Below are positions 1-6,892 of a stretch of 11,150 nucleotides of DNA, piece by piece. Position numbers and translations under genes: made by a program. This DNA comes from Candidatus Cloacimonadota bacterium. Lineage in GTDB: Bacteria > Cloacimonadota > Cloacimonadia > Cloacimonadales > Cloacimonadaceae. The notes under the pieces are model-generated. The model made no database searches and was not told the origin of the DNA. It worked only from the letters and a program-made list of their open reading frames with translations. Location of the stretch: assembly GCA_017996595.1 (NCBI GenBank), contig JAGOGT010000010.1:1-11150 (forward strand). The letters are read 5' to 3'. The first letter of the stretch is position 1. Each line of letters opens with the position of its first letter.

Positions 1-3000
1 TCCCTGGGTGTAAAGGATGCTGGGGATGCTGCCATCAGTGCTGTAATAGATCTCCGCATTCTGCAGAGTAGTGATTACGCACTGCACATGGGTATTATAA
101 ATCCCGGAGATCGGAGTGATCAGCGGCGGGGTGAGATTGCTATTAAAGGTGTAGGTAGCAGATACCACCGGCGAAGAAATCCAATCGGCCAGAACAGCCC
201 ATGCTTCCACGGTAGTATTGGTGGTAATATCAAAGCTACCTGTATAAAGCTGATCAGCACCGCCATTCACGCGGTACCAGACTGCTCCCATGGGAGCGGT
301 GATAGAAACTGATACCACCGTACCCACGGCATATTCATACACATCAGGATTGATGTCCGGAACGGCAAGGGTACCCGTAATGACATAAGTGGCCGAACCG
401 CTGCTGGTTTGCCAGTTCGTAAGGGTTGCAATCGCATTGATAGTGGTGGTGGAATTCAATCCCAGATGAATGGGAGTGGCGGAATCGAAAAGGAAGGTAT
501 TGGGATTGGCAGGATTGGGCGCAGAGCCGTCCAGAGTATAATAGATCTGGGCATTGGGCGGAGAGGCGATGATAGATACATTCTGCGCCGAATCATAGGT
601 TCCCGCGGGAGGAGTGAAAACCAGCGCACCGATGATGTTGCCGATGATATAAGGCATTCTCACTATTTCGGAGGCTCTGAAATCGGTCTTATAGGCTCGG
701 GCACGCACCGTGGTGGTAGTGCTCAGTTCGAAGGGACCGCTAAAAAGCGTGCCATTCGTGGGGCTGGGATCGCTGCCATCCAAAGTGTAATAAATGGTTA
801 CACCAGGGGTTAAACAATCGATGGTCACCATGATCGGAGTAGCCTGAATCGAATCGGCAGGATTGAAGAAGGGATTCAGCACCGTGGGGATCATGGTGTA
901 AGATTTGCTTGCTGCAGCTACCGAAAGCCATCCGGGAATAAAGGCCTTGGCTTTGTAATTCCTGGTGTATCTGGCATTGGGATCAATCGCCAGTGGCAGC
1001 GGAGCAGAATATAGATTTGAGCTGGGATTGGGTTCGCTGCCGTCCTCGGTATAGCGAATCTCCGCACCTGTATAGGCGTGCATTTCCACATTGATGTTAT
1101 TGTAATGCTCAGTGGCTTCGGGAAGGAAGGTAACCGGCGTAAGGAACTTGATGTAGTATTGCTTCGTGGCTATGGAGCTATTCACCCAATCCGGCAGCAC
1201 CGCAATCGCCTTCACTATCCAGTGTCCCTGAATAAGGGTGAAGGGCCCGCCGTAAAGATTCGAAGTAACAGTGGGATCAGTGCCATCCGTAGTATAATAG
1301 ATGCTGGCTGCAGCCCAACGGGGATCACCCACAGGCATACTTAGCGTAATCGCCTGATCAGTATCATACACCGTTACATCCGGATAACCGGGAGGCGCAA
1401 TCAGCGGAGCGGGCAAAGTGCCGGTGATATTATACACCGCGATCTGATGCAAGCTGGGAAGAGTGGTAGTGGGAGGCATCTCCCCTGCATAGGTCTCAAT
1501 TGTGGTAGTTTGAGTAATCTGAATGGGGCCGCCGTTATATAGAATAAAAGCTCCGCCATTCAGCGAGTACCAGATCGGCGCATTCGCGGGCAGCGTAACC
1601 GTATTGATATACACGCTCTGGGGAGTGGTATAAGTTCCGGCAGGAGGATTGAATACCGTGCCATTGGCAAAGAAATGCATCCTGGTTCTATTCTTAACGG
1701 GTATAGGATAGCGATGCATATCGCTGATCAAATAGGGCAAACCAACCGAGGGAGTATATTCCGCCCACCATACGATGGTGCTGGTGCTAAAAATACTCCA
1801 ATCCGGGGGATTCAAGGGATCGTAAACCAAAATCGGGGCAGGATTGCTGTAGGGATCGATGGCATCTGCACCCACGTGGATACCCGCTTGAATTTGATAG
1901 TAAATGGTAGCTTCAGGAGGAACCGTGTTGATACCGGTAAAATTCACCCACACGCTGTCATTCAGGCATACGCAGTAGTTGCCATCGCCATCGGGAGCGG
2001 GAAATGTATCCATCAGCGGGGCATTGAAAACCACATAGCGGCGCACGTCATACACGTGATCCGCGGTTACCGCGCTATCCACCCAATTTGTCTTGCTGGC
2101 ATAAGCTCTCAAGGTAGCTACAGTATGTGCAGGCACCATGATGGGGATGGTGTATAAAGTCCAGGGACCGCCATCATAGCTGTAAAAGATATCAGCACCG
2201 GCTGTAGGACAAGTGATATGCACCGGGTAGCGCTCATTCGATCTGATCAGGCCAGGAGCTTCCGTGAAAACGGGAGTCTCCACCACGCCGGTCATCACAT
2301 ACGCTTGAGTATTATGCTGCGATTCCGAATAATCGGGATGCGTGAACCAGGCAGTAATGGTGTAGGTATAATCCTGCGGAGGAACCGTGATCGGAATCGG
2401 CTGCGTATAAATCTGCGGCACAGGATACACCGGCACCGTGGGATTTGTGGAGCTGGTGGTGAACCAGATGGTGGCCAGCTCCGGATTGTTTATGCCGGTA
2501 ACCGATAACACCACTCCCTGAGTTCCGAAGGTGGTATTCACTACCGAAGTACTGAAAGTATCTCCTTCCGGATCAAACTGCGGGCCTTTGGGATTCACCG
2601 TGATTTGCCATACCTGAGTAATAGTACCGCCATTGCCGTCATCCACCACCAGAGTAAGCACAAAGTTTCCCGGATTGATGAATTCATTGGTCCAGCTATC
2701 GGTTGTGGATACCACATTGGCAAAAGGCACGCCATTCAGCACTCCGCTGAAAGTCCAGGTATAGGACAGCACGTCCATATCCACATCGCTCACCACCACA
2801 TTAAAGGTTTGCGATTCGCCCTGATTTAGAACCAGGGGACTGGGTGGACTGAAAGAATCGAGCACGGGATCGTCATTCACATTGATGACGTTGATTCCGA
2901 AGGTTGTGGATGCCCATTGATAGGGCGCAACCTTATCCACGGCAGTAACAATGAAATACTGCGTGCCAAAATAGTCCTGATTGGGCGTAAAGGTTACCAC

Positions 3001-3702
3001 CTGGCCGTTATTATTGGTGCTTTGGGTAAAAACGATATTATTCGGGAATGAGGTTTGCGTAATATACAGCTCAAAATTCCGCGGAGTAGTGCCTCCTACG
3101 TTACCATCGTAAATCTTTACGATATTCCCGAAATCCAGGATTAAAGGCGTTTCCTCCAGGGTGTCAAAGATATAATCCGCGCTCACAGCATCTGGATCAT
3201 TGATATTCGGGAAAAAGAAATCTGGATCGGTGGGTATATTGGTAACGGTTACATTTATACCAACCGATACCGGATTGATATAAATCCCTCCCACTTCCTG
3301 ATAAAGGGACACCCACACGGGTCGAGTGCCGTAAAAATGCGGCGTAGTGGGGGTAAATAGCAATTTAAAGGGGAAATTAGCGGGATCAGGCTTGCTGATC
3401 GTAAAGAATGATGATTGGCTCCAGGCAATATACAGCGAGTCCAGGGTTGTATCTCCCGTTAAACTGATGTAGGGAGCAAAATCGAACTCGTAAGTACTAT
3501 CCTCCAAAAATGTTCCAGGCACCGTAGGAAGTGCCGTAGGGGTTCCGGAACTCCAGCCATAGCCTCGTACCAGACTGTTCCGATACTGGATTTCTTTTAC
3601 CAGTTCCGGTGTAATGGGGGCATCGGCGAGATCCTGCATGCTAAAAGCGCTTAGCAGCAAAAAGCTGAAAAGCAACAGCATCAAAGTAAATCCCTTTTTC
3701 AT
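1..3702 (-). CDS. Giant exported protein with PKD-like and chitobiase-C-terminal-like (CHB_HEX_C) repeats; 3' end outside window
   Basis: The reading frame is open for 1234 codons from an ATG at 3702-3700 and runs off the left edge. An AAGGAG ribosome site lies 7 nt upstream (3715-3710). Seen: an N-terminal hydrophobic signal peptide (residues 1 to about 21), then a beta-rich region. Around residues 165-280 there is a cadherin/VCBS-like segment (FTPNQDYFG, then VNDDPVLD at 275-282), followed by a PKD-like domain at about 281-371 (YTWTFSG, VDDGNGG). From about residue 375 there are about ten repeats of 80-120 residues with the hallmark of the chitobiase/beta-hexosaminidase C-terminal domain family: G-x-Y near the start, IYY-T-x-DGS-x-P in the middle, then A-x-A and W-x-x-S-x-x-x-x-x-Y at the end. 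Clear DGS/DGT cores are IYYTTDGTDP, IRYTEDGSEP, IYYTLDGSDP, IYYTLDGSAP and IYYSTDGSIP. Such modules are usually structural or binding domains of secreted surface proteins. No catalytic domain is visible, so the enzyme or anchor part, if any, must lie left of the window. Confidence 0.93.
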   Translation of the reverse strand, partial: MKKGFTLMLLLFSFLLLSAFSMQDLADAPITPELVKEIQYRNSLVRGYGWSSGTPTALPTVPGTFLEDSTYEFDFAPYISLTGDTTLDSLYIAWSQSSFFTISKPDPANFPFKLLFTPTTPHFYGTRPVWVSLYQEVGGIYINPVSVGINVTVTNIPTDPDFFFPNINDPDAVSADYIFDTLEETPLILDFGNIVKIYDGNVGGTTPRNFELYITQTSFPNNIVFTQSTNNNGQVVTFTPNQDYFGTQYFIVTAVDKVAPYQWASTTFGINVINVNDDPVLDSFSPPSPLVLNQGESQTFNVVVSDVDMDVLSYTWTFSGVLNGVPFANVVSTTDSWTNEFINPGNFVLTLVVDDGNGGTITQVWQITVNPKGPQFDPEGDTFSTSVVNTTFGTQGVVLSVTGINNPELATIWFTTSSTNPTVPVYPVPQIYTQPIPITVPPQDYTYTITAWFTHPDYSESQHNTQAYVMTGVVETPVFTEAPGLIRSNERYPVHITCPTAGADIFYSYDGGPWTLYTIPIMVPAHTVATLRAYASKTNWVDSAVTADHVYDVRRYVVFNAPLMDTFPAPDGDGNYCVCLNDSVWVNFTGINTVPPEATIYYQIQAGIHVGADAIDPYSNPAPILVYDPLNPPDWSIFSTSTIVWWAEYTPSVGLPYLISDMHRYPIPVKNRTRMHFFANGTVFNPPAGTYTTPQSVYINTVTLPANAPIWYSLNGGAFILYNGGPIQITQTTTIETYAGEMPPTTTLPSLHQIAVYNITGTLPAPLIAPPGYPDVTVYDTDQAITLSMPVGDPRWAAASIYYTTDGTDPTVTSNLYGGPFTLIQGHWIVKAIAVLPDWVNSSIATKQYYIKFLTPVTFLPEATEHYNNINVEMHAYTGAEIRYTEDGSEPNPSSNLYSAPLPLAIDPNARYTRNYKAKAFIPGWLSVAAASKSYTMIPTVLNPFFNPADSIQATPIMVTIDCLTPGVTIYYTLDGSDPSPTNGTLFSGPFELSTTTTVRARAYKTDFRASEIVRMPYIIGNIIGALVFTPPAGTYDSAQNVSIIASPPNAQIYYTLDGSAPNPANPNTFLFDSATPIHLGLNSTTTINAIATLTNWQTSSGSATYVITGTLAVPDINPDVYEYAVGTVVSVSITAPMGAVWYRVNGGADQLYTGSFDITTNTTVEAWAVLADWISSPVVSATYTFNSNLTPPLITPISGIYNTHVQCVITTLQNAEIYYSTDGSIPSILYTQG

Positions 3703-3965
3703 AAACCTACTCCTTGTTTTTTCCTATATTTTATCTCTATTATTACTATCCCCATATCCGCTAAGGATATAGGTTCAAAAACGCTAGCAAGAGGAACTTG
3801 CTTTTCCTTGTCACACATAAACGAAATTTCATCCATAGTAGCCAGAAACAGAATACGCGCTTGATTGTCAATATAATTTAGCCTGAAACCGCGCCTGCAA
3901 AGCGAATTTATGCACTTAATTCCACATCTTGATGGCCATTTTTCCACATGGGCGATTTTATCCAT
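3699..3965 (-). CDS. Doubtful 88-codon ORF ending in ATGA overlap with the giant exported gene
   Basis: An 88-residue reading frame from ATG 3965 ends at TGA 3701-3699, so its stop overlaps the ATG (3702-3700) of the exported repeat protein in an ATGA arrangement. That is the only feature in its favour. Against it: the AAGGA upstream is only about 2 nt from the ATG, codons such as AGG and AGA are common, there is no recognisable domain, signal peptide or membrane segment, and the composition looks like translated intergenic DNA. It contains four scattered cysteines. I list it because the overlap would allow translational coupling, but it is more likely to be the untranslated leader and promoter region of the repeat protein gene. 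Confidence 0.17.
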   Translation of the reverse strand: MDKIAHVEKWPSRCGIKCINSLCRRGFRLNYIDNQARILFLATMDEISFMCDKEKQVPLASVFEPISLADMGIVIIEIKYRKKQGVGL

Positions 3966-4171
3966 ATTCCTTGTTACATATAGTTTTATTGTTGTGAATA
4001 TTGCATCGACCTACAGGATAGCAGCTTATGACGCTTTATGGGTAAATTTGCCTGTACCATAGTGCCAGTTATCAGGCCTGAGTATTGTGGAAATTTTTCC
4101 ACGCTACCCTTGAGAATTTTTTTCGGCTCTCTATCAAATAGAGTATTAAGACGTTTATCATCTCTCATCGG
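3703..4171. other. Intergenic stretch without a convincing gene; candidate leader of the exported repeat protein
   Basis: About 470 bases with no gene I would defend; two short minus-strand frames (88 and 60 codons) look like chance. It contains small perfect inverted repeats: ATATCC/GGATAT at 3754-3770, GTGGAAA/TTTCCAC at 4087-4102 with a 2-nt centre, and CTCTA/TAGAG at 4129-4143. The first lies about 50 bp upstream of the repeat protein start and could be an operator or leader hairpin. No consensus -35/-10 pair with good spacing was found. AT-rich DNA at 3716-3750 fits a promoter or leader region. Confidence 0.4.
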
Positions 4172-4172
4172 C

Positions 4173-4192
4173 CCGTAGGATGAAGCCTACGG
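4173..4192. repeat. Hairpin with TGAA loop, copy 1 (stem CCGTAGG/CCTACGG)
   Basis: A perfect 7-bp inverted repeat, CCGTAGG (4173-4179) and CCTACGG (4186-4192), encloses ATGAAG, with TGAA at 4181-4184. It shares its loop, but not its stem, with the hairpins at 4363-4382, 4434-4451 and 4465-4480. There is no T-run after it on either strand, so it is not an ordinary intrinsic terminator. Confidence 0.7.
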
Positions 4193-4221
4193 CTAACGTC
4201 TATCTCCACCAGCCAATAAGT

Positions 4222-4241
4222 ATTCCGTCGGGAATCCCGGC
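4222..4241. repeat. Pair of overlapping alternative hairpins
   Basis: Two mutually exclusive stems overlap here. ATTCC/GGAAT (4222-4235) has the loop GTCG. GTCGGG/CCCGGC (4227-4232 with 4236-4241) has the loop AAT and one G-T wobble. A partial direct repeat follows (TATTCC at 4221-4226 and again within 4241-4250). Function unknown; it may be a decayed member of the neighbouring hairpin family. Confidence 0.35.
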
Positions 4242-4287
4242 TATTCCTATCCGGCGAGGACACTGATTTCCGGAACTAAGCGTTGTC

Positions 4288-4345
4288 CATGAGATGACCA
4301 TGCGATGCCCGGGCATTTACATGGGCATCACATGGGCAGCGCATG
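4288..4345. repeat. Degenerate CATG array at about 11-bp phase with a central palindrome
   Basis: CATG starts at 4288, 4299, 4320, 4331 and 4342. The spacings are 11, 21, 11 and 11, as if one unit had lost its CATG. Inside it are the perfect 12-bp palindrome ATGCCCGGGCAT (4305-4316), the inverted pair GATGCCC (4304-4310)/GGGCATC (4323-4329), and a 9-bp direct repeat ACATGGGCA (4319-4327 and 4330-4338). Near-helical phasing would place the motifs on one face of DNA, as in a protein-binding array. That is an inference, and a short decayed tandem repeat is equally possible. Confidence 0.4.
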
Positions 4346-4362
4346 GTGAGTTGTTTGGGATG

Positions 4363-4410
4363 CCGGCGGTTGAAACCGCCGGAGATGGTGGATAATCCCT
4401 TTCAGGGATA
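4363..4410. repeat. Composite hairpin unit A (TGAA-loop hairpin plus second hairpin)
   Basis: CCGGCGGT (4363-4370) and ACCGCCGG (4375-4382) form a perfect 8-bp stem with the exact loop TGAA (4371-4374). The linker ATGGTGGAT-AATCCC follows, and then ATCCCT/AGGGAT (4395-4400 and 4404-4409) around TTC. Read on the minus strand, that second loop is GAA preceded by T, so it also shows TGAA. The unit recurs at 4434-4480 with different stem sequences but the same loop and the same ATGGTGGA linker. Confidence 0.65.
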
Positions 4411-4433
4411 GGGTTTGCGGTGATATGCAAATA

Positions 4434-4480
4434 CGGTGGATGAATCCACCGCCTATGGTGGAAAATCCCCTGAAGGGGAT
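4434..4480. repeat. Composite hairpin unit B (two TGAA-loop hairpins)
   Basis: CGGTGGA (4434-4440) and TCCACCG (4445-4451) form a perfect 7-bp stem around TGAA (4441-4444). After the linker ATGGTGGAAA comes ATCCCC (4465-4470) and GGGGAT (4475-4480) around a second exact TGAA (4471-4474). This matches unit A in order, spacing, linker and loop, while the first stem has changed on both arms and stays paired. The layout resembles paired REP/BIME-type intergenic elements; which known family it belongs to, if any, cannot be told from one window. Confidence 0.65.
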
Positions 4481-4497
4481 AATCTCAAATGAGGCAC

Positions 4498-4653
4498 TGG
4501 AGTTCAAACCGCCTATACTAACTTTATATAATTAAAAATCTTAGGGGCGGGTTGGACTTCATGGCCGTTCATATTTATCAGCATGCATTTGAAGTCCATA
4601 AGGCCATACAAGTTCAATATAGGCAAGAAGTTATTATGACCTTATGAACTCCA
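4498..4653. repeat. Nested inverted-repeat block (156 bp)
   Basis: Three pairs of perfect inverted repeats are nested. The outer pair is TGGAGTTCA (4498-4506)/TGAACTCCA (4645-4653), the middle pair GCCTATA (4511-4517)/TATAGGC (4617-4623), and the inner pair TGGACTTCA (4553-4561)/TGAAGTCCA (4590-4598). ATGGCC (4561-4566)/GGCCAT (4602-4607) is a further overlapping pair. Outer and inner 9-mers differ at one base, with the matching change in the partner arm. No coding frame is supported, and no flanking target-site duplication was seen. It could be a structured RNA, a MITE-like remnant or a diverged intergenic repeat. Confidence 0.5.
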
Positions 4654-4668
4654 ATTGCATCAGTTTAC

Positions 4669-4741
4669 TCTCACAGTATCGCTCTCACATTGCCGCAGGC
4701 ATCTCACTTCAGCGAAGCTGTCTCACTTCCGCAGGTCTCAC
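4669..4741 (-). repeat. GTGAGA array with mini-hairpins, directly 3' of the ygiQ-like gene
   Basis: Read on the minus strand, GTGAGA occurs five times (plus-strand TCTCAC at 4669-4674, 4683-4688, 4702-4707, 4721-4726 and 4736-4741), with start-to-start spacing of 14, 19, 19 and 15. Between copies there are tiny stems with 3-nt loops: CC-TGC-GG, CAGC-TTC-GCTG and TGCC-TGC-GGCA. The array begins 10 nt after the radical SAM stop codon, so it would be the start of that transcript's 3' untranslated region. There is no T-run of intrinsic-terminator type. Confidence 0.55.
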
Positions 4742-4751
4742 CTTGTAAACC

Positions 4752-6413
4752 TCATCCCACAATCAGCTTTTTTTGTTGTCTGATCTCGCCCGGAATGGGG
4801 ATATGGATAGGTTTGCCGGTATCAAAATCCAGACCGGTGTAATACATGCAGGTGGAAATGCTCATGGGGGTGGGGGTAAATTCCTGCACCTGTTCCACAT
4901 GCAGATTATTCTTGTGCAGCCAGTTGCGTAGTTCAAGGGCGTCATCCATAGTGGTTCCCGGATGGCCAATGATGAGGTAGGGAATAATCTGCCGCTTCAA
5001 ACCGGCATCTTTGGCGATACGGAAATACTTCTTACTGAATTCCTCAAAGGATGAGATTTCGGGCTTTCCCATAAGGCGCAAGACTTTGGGAACGCTATGT
5101 TCGGGAGCCAGTTTCAGGCGTCCCCCGGTGTATTTTGTGGCCAGTGCTTTGATGTATTCATGGTGATCCAGAGCCAGGTCGTGCCTGATTCCCGAAGCGA
5201 TAAACACATGCTTGATGGAGGGGAGCTTACTGATGCTATCCAGGAGCCTTAGTTGCGCCGGGTGATCAGCCCGCAGATTGGGACAAATAGCCGGATAGAG
5301 GCAGGACCGGCGTTTGCAATTATGGGGGAAATCCAGCTTGCAGATGGATGCGTACATATTGGCAGTGGGGCCACCCACATCGGAAATGGTACCCGAATGC
5401 CGCTTTGCCTCTCTCAGGATCGAAGCTGCGGATCGGGATTGAATGCGCCGTCCCTGATGGCAGGCGATGGAGCAGAAATTGCAGCCCCCATAGCAACCCC
5501 GATGAGCCGTAAGCGAAGCCTTGATCTGCTCAAAGGCGGCAATCCGCTGTTTTTGATAGCGAGGATGGGGCTGGTACGTGAAGGGCAGATCATAAATCTT
5601 ATCCATTTCGGCAGTGCTGAGGCCCTTGTCCGGAGGATTGTGCCTTAGCCAGCGGCCACCGTTTTTCTGGTATAACACCTGCTCATTGCTATTTTCTACA
5701 AAGAGCTTGGTCATCCGGTAAAAGGTCTCTTTGTCCTTACAGCTTTCCGCATCGGGAAGGATGATCGCATCCTCATCGGGCTCCTTTGCAGCAAAAACCA
5801 TTGTGGACGGCTGATCTTGGATACTACCAGGCGTTGCTCCGGCAGCCAAAGCTTTGGCTACGGTGCAAAGTGGCTTTTCCGCCATGCCATAGACCAGGAT
5901 ATCCGCCTTGCTATCGGCCAGAATGCTGCCCCGCACCTTATCCTGCCAGTAATCATAGTGAGCGATGCGCCGCAGCGATGCTTCCACGCCGCCAATTACT
6001 ATCGGCACTCCTTTATAGGCACGTTTCAGCATATTGGTATAGATCATGGTAGCCCGATCCGGACGCATTCCCGCTTTGCCATCGGGGCTGTAGGCATCCT
6101 CAGAACGCAGCTTCCTCTGGGCAGTATAGTGGTTGATCAGGGAATCCATATTACCGGCGGTTACGCCAAAAAATAAACGAGGCCGGCCAAGCTGTTGAAA
6201 ACTTTCCACAGCTTTCCAATCCGGCTGAGGAATGATCCCCACGCGAAAGCCTTCTGCTTCGAGGCTGCGGGCTATAATTGCCGCTCCAAAACTGGGATGA
6301 TCAATATAGGCATCGCCACTGATAATAATTATATCCAGGTAGTCCCAGCCCCTGAGCTGCATTTCAGCTCGGGTAGTGGGTAAAAAGGCTGCGTTTGAAG
6401 TGATATTATTCAT
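4752..6413 (-). CDS. ygiQ: YgiQ-family (UPF0313) radical SAM protein, short form
   Basis: The protein has 553 residues from ATG 6413. The N-terminal part (FLPTTRAEM at 10-18, [20 protein letters not shown]) matches the Radical_SAM_N region typical of YgiQ. The radical SAM core has the [4Fe-4S] motif CYGGCNFC with Cys307, Cys311 and Cys314. The family's later Cys-rich segment ([15 protein letters not shown]) and the [14 protein letters not shown] ending follow. It stops soon after that, so the C-terminal DUF3362-type extension of longer homologues such as the E. coli protein (about 740 residues) is missing; short forms exist in other bacteria. Exact substrate unknown; family knowledge supports S-adenosylmethionine-dependent radical chemistry in the cytoplasm. 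A TTG at 6434-6432 would add 7 residues, but it lies in the T-run of the upstream terminator and the family homology starts later, so I prefer the ATG. Neither start has a strong ribosome site. Confidence 0.93.
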   Translation of the reverse strand: MNNITSNAAFLPTTRAEMQLRGWDYLDIIIISGDAYIDHPSFGAAIIARSLEAEGFRVGIIPQPDWKAVESFQQLGRPRLFFGVTAGNMDSLINHYTAQRKLRSEDAYSPDGKAGMRPDRATMIYTNMLKRAYKGVPIVIGGVEASLRRIAHYDYWQDKVRGSILADSKADILVYGMAEKPLCTVAKALAAGATPGSIQDQPSTMVFAAKEPDEDAIILPDAESCKDKETFYRMTKLFVENSNEQVLYQKNGGRWLRHNPPDKGLSTAEMDKIYDLPFTYQPHPRYQKQRIAAFEQIKASLTAHRGCYGGCNFCSIACHQGRRIQSRSAASILREAKRHSGTISDVGGPTANMYASICKLDFPHNCKRRSCLYPAICPNLRADHPAQLRLLDSISKLPSIKHVFIASGIRHDLALDHHEYIKALATKYTGGRLKLAPEHSVPKVLRLMGKPEISSFEEFSKKYFRIAKDAGLKRQIIPYLIIGHPGTTMDDALELRNWLHKNNLHVEQVQEFTPTPMSISTCMYYTGLDFDTGKPIHIPIPGEIRQQKKLIVG

Positions 6414-6427
6414 ACTTAAGTTACTGC

Positions 6428-6465
6428 AAAACAAAGGGGTAAAAGCATATAACCGCTTTCACCCC
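6428..6465 (-). terminator. Intrinsic terminator after the cold-shock gene
   Basis: On the minus strand an 11-bp stem, GGGGTGAAAGC (6465-6455) with GCTTTTACCCC (6446-6436), has one G-U wobble and an 8-nt loop. It is followed directly by TTTGTTTT (6435-6428). It begins 23 nt after the cold-shock stop codon and ends 14 nt before the preferred ygiQ start. Stem length, GC-rich base and T-run fit a rho-independent terminator. Confidence 0.8.
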
Positions 6466-6488
6466 ATAGCTGCTGAAAATGAATTTAC

Positions 6489-6701
6489 CTATTGATTCAC
6501 CCGGATGATGTTGATCGCCTGGACACCTTTGTCGGTTTCCATTAAATCGAAGGTAACATATTCATCCTGTTCCAGAACTTTCAGTTCCCGGGGGGAATTG
6601 GTAACTATCGATTTCCAATGCACAAAGTACTCTTTACTGTCGTCGGTAATAATAAAGCCGTAACCTTTATTTTTGTTAAACCACTTAACTTTTCCGTTCA
6701 T
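6489..6701 (-). CDS. Cold-shock domain protein (CspA family)
   Basis: A 70-residue single cold-shock domain, the usual size for the family. VKWFN, then KGYGFI (RNP1, about residues 12-17) and YFVHW (RNP2, about 25-29) are visible. These are the aromatic and basic surfaces that bind single-stranded RNA or DNA. The common FVHF/FVHY is FVHW here, a conservative aromatic change. I chose the internal ATG at 6701 because GAGGTG stands just upstream and homology begins at its methionine; an in-frame extension to 6776 does not look like protein. Expected role: RNA chaperone or antiterminator in the cytoplasm. It is divergent from the receiver gene at 6893, has a long upstream leader, and is followed by a terminator and the ygiQ-like gene on the same strand. 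Confidence 0.93.
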   Translation of the reverse strand: MNGKVKWFNKNKGYGFIITDDSKEYFVHWKSIVTNSPRELKVLEQDEYVTFDLMETDKGVQAINIIRVNQ

Positions 6702-6749
6702 CTTCACCTCTAATATTTGGATAAATCCCACTGAAAGCAAGAACTCAAA

Positions 6750-6832
6750 TCCGTCAATATAAAAAATTACCAGCACGATCCATCCAAAATATAAAAGTGG
6801 GAATAAGCGCGAAACAGATTTTTATTGACGGA
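6750..6832. promoter_or_regulatory. 10-bp inverted repeat in the divergent csp/receiver control region
   Basis: TCCGTCAATA (6750-6759) and TATTGACGGA (6823-6832) are perfect inverted copies separated by 63 bp. The right copy supplies the TTGACG that could be a -35 box for the receiver gene; the left copy places TTGACG facing the cold-shock gene. The minus strand also carries TATATT at 6761-6756, a possible -10 for the cold-shock gene, but without a well-spaced -35. The symmetry suggests a shared operator or shared promoter element. Confidence 0.4.
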
Positions 6833-6853
6833 AGTAGCTATAGTAATTATCAA
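6825..6853 (+). promoter_or_regulatory. Candidate promoter for the receiver gene
   Basis: TTGACG (6825-6830), a 17-bp spacer and TATCAA (6848-6853) give a plausible -35/-10 pair (5/6 and 4/6 matches to the sigma-70 consensus). A small inverted repeat, TAGTG-ATC-CACTA (6864-6876), lies downstream, and the ribosome site AGGGAG (6882-6887) is 5 nt before the ATG at 6893. Confidence 0.4.
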
Positions 6854-6892
6854 GTTCAGCAGCTAGTGATCCACTAATAAAAGGGAGTAGCC

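Noticed and set aside
88-2829. Several plus-strand ORFs across the giant gene (for example 409-813 and 1675-2157)
   Set aside because: They are antisense shadows of a continuous 1234-codon minus-strand frame with a recognisable domain pattern.
3640-3702. Type IV pilin-like N-terminus (MKKGFTL) on the giant exported protein
   Set aside because: The glycine and FTL match a prepilin leader, but the conserved Glu at mature position 5 is Leu and the protein is a long beta-repeat protein. A normal signal peptide fits better.
3986-4168. 60-codon minus-strand ORF
   Set aside because: No good ribosome site, no domain, overlaps inverted repeats (4087-4102, 4129-4143) and looks like chance translation of intergenic DNA.
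4498-4653. Complete insertion sequence or MITE
   Set aside because: Inverted repeats are present, but no transposase and no flanking target-site duplication could be seen.
4173-4741. CRISPR array
   Set aside because: Repeats are too short and too variable, spacers are irregular and no cas gene is present.
5253-6383. Plus-strand ORFs opposite the radical SAM gene
   Set aside because: Antisense to a strongly conserved protein; no ribosome sites or domains.
6432-6434. TTG start adding seven residues to the radical SAM protein
   Set aside because: It lies in the T-run of the upstream terminator, has no ribosome site, and family homology begins after the ATG at 6413.
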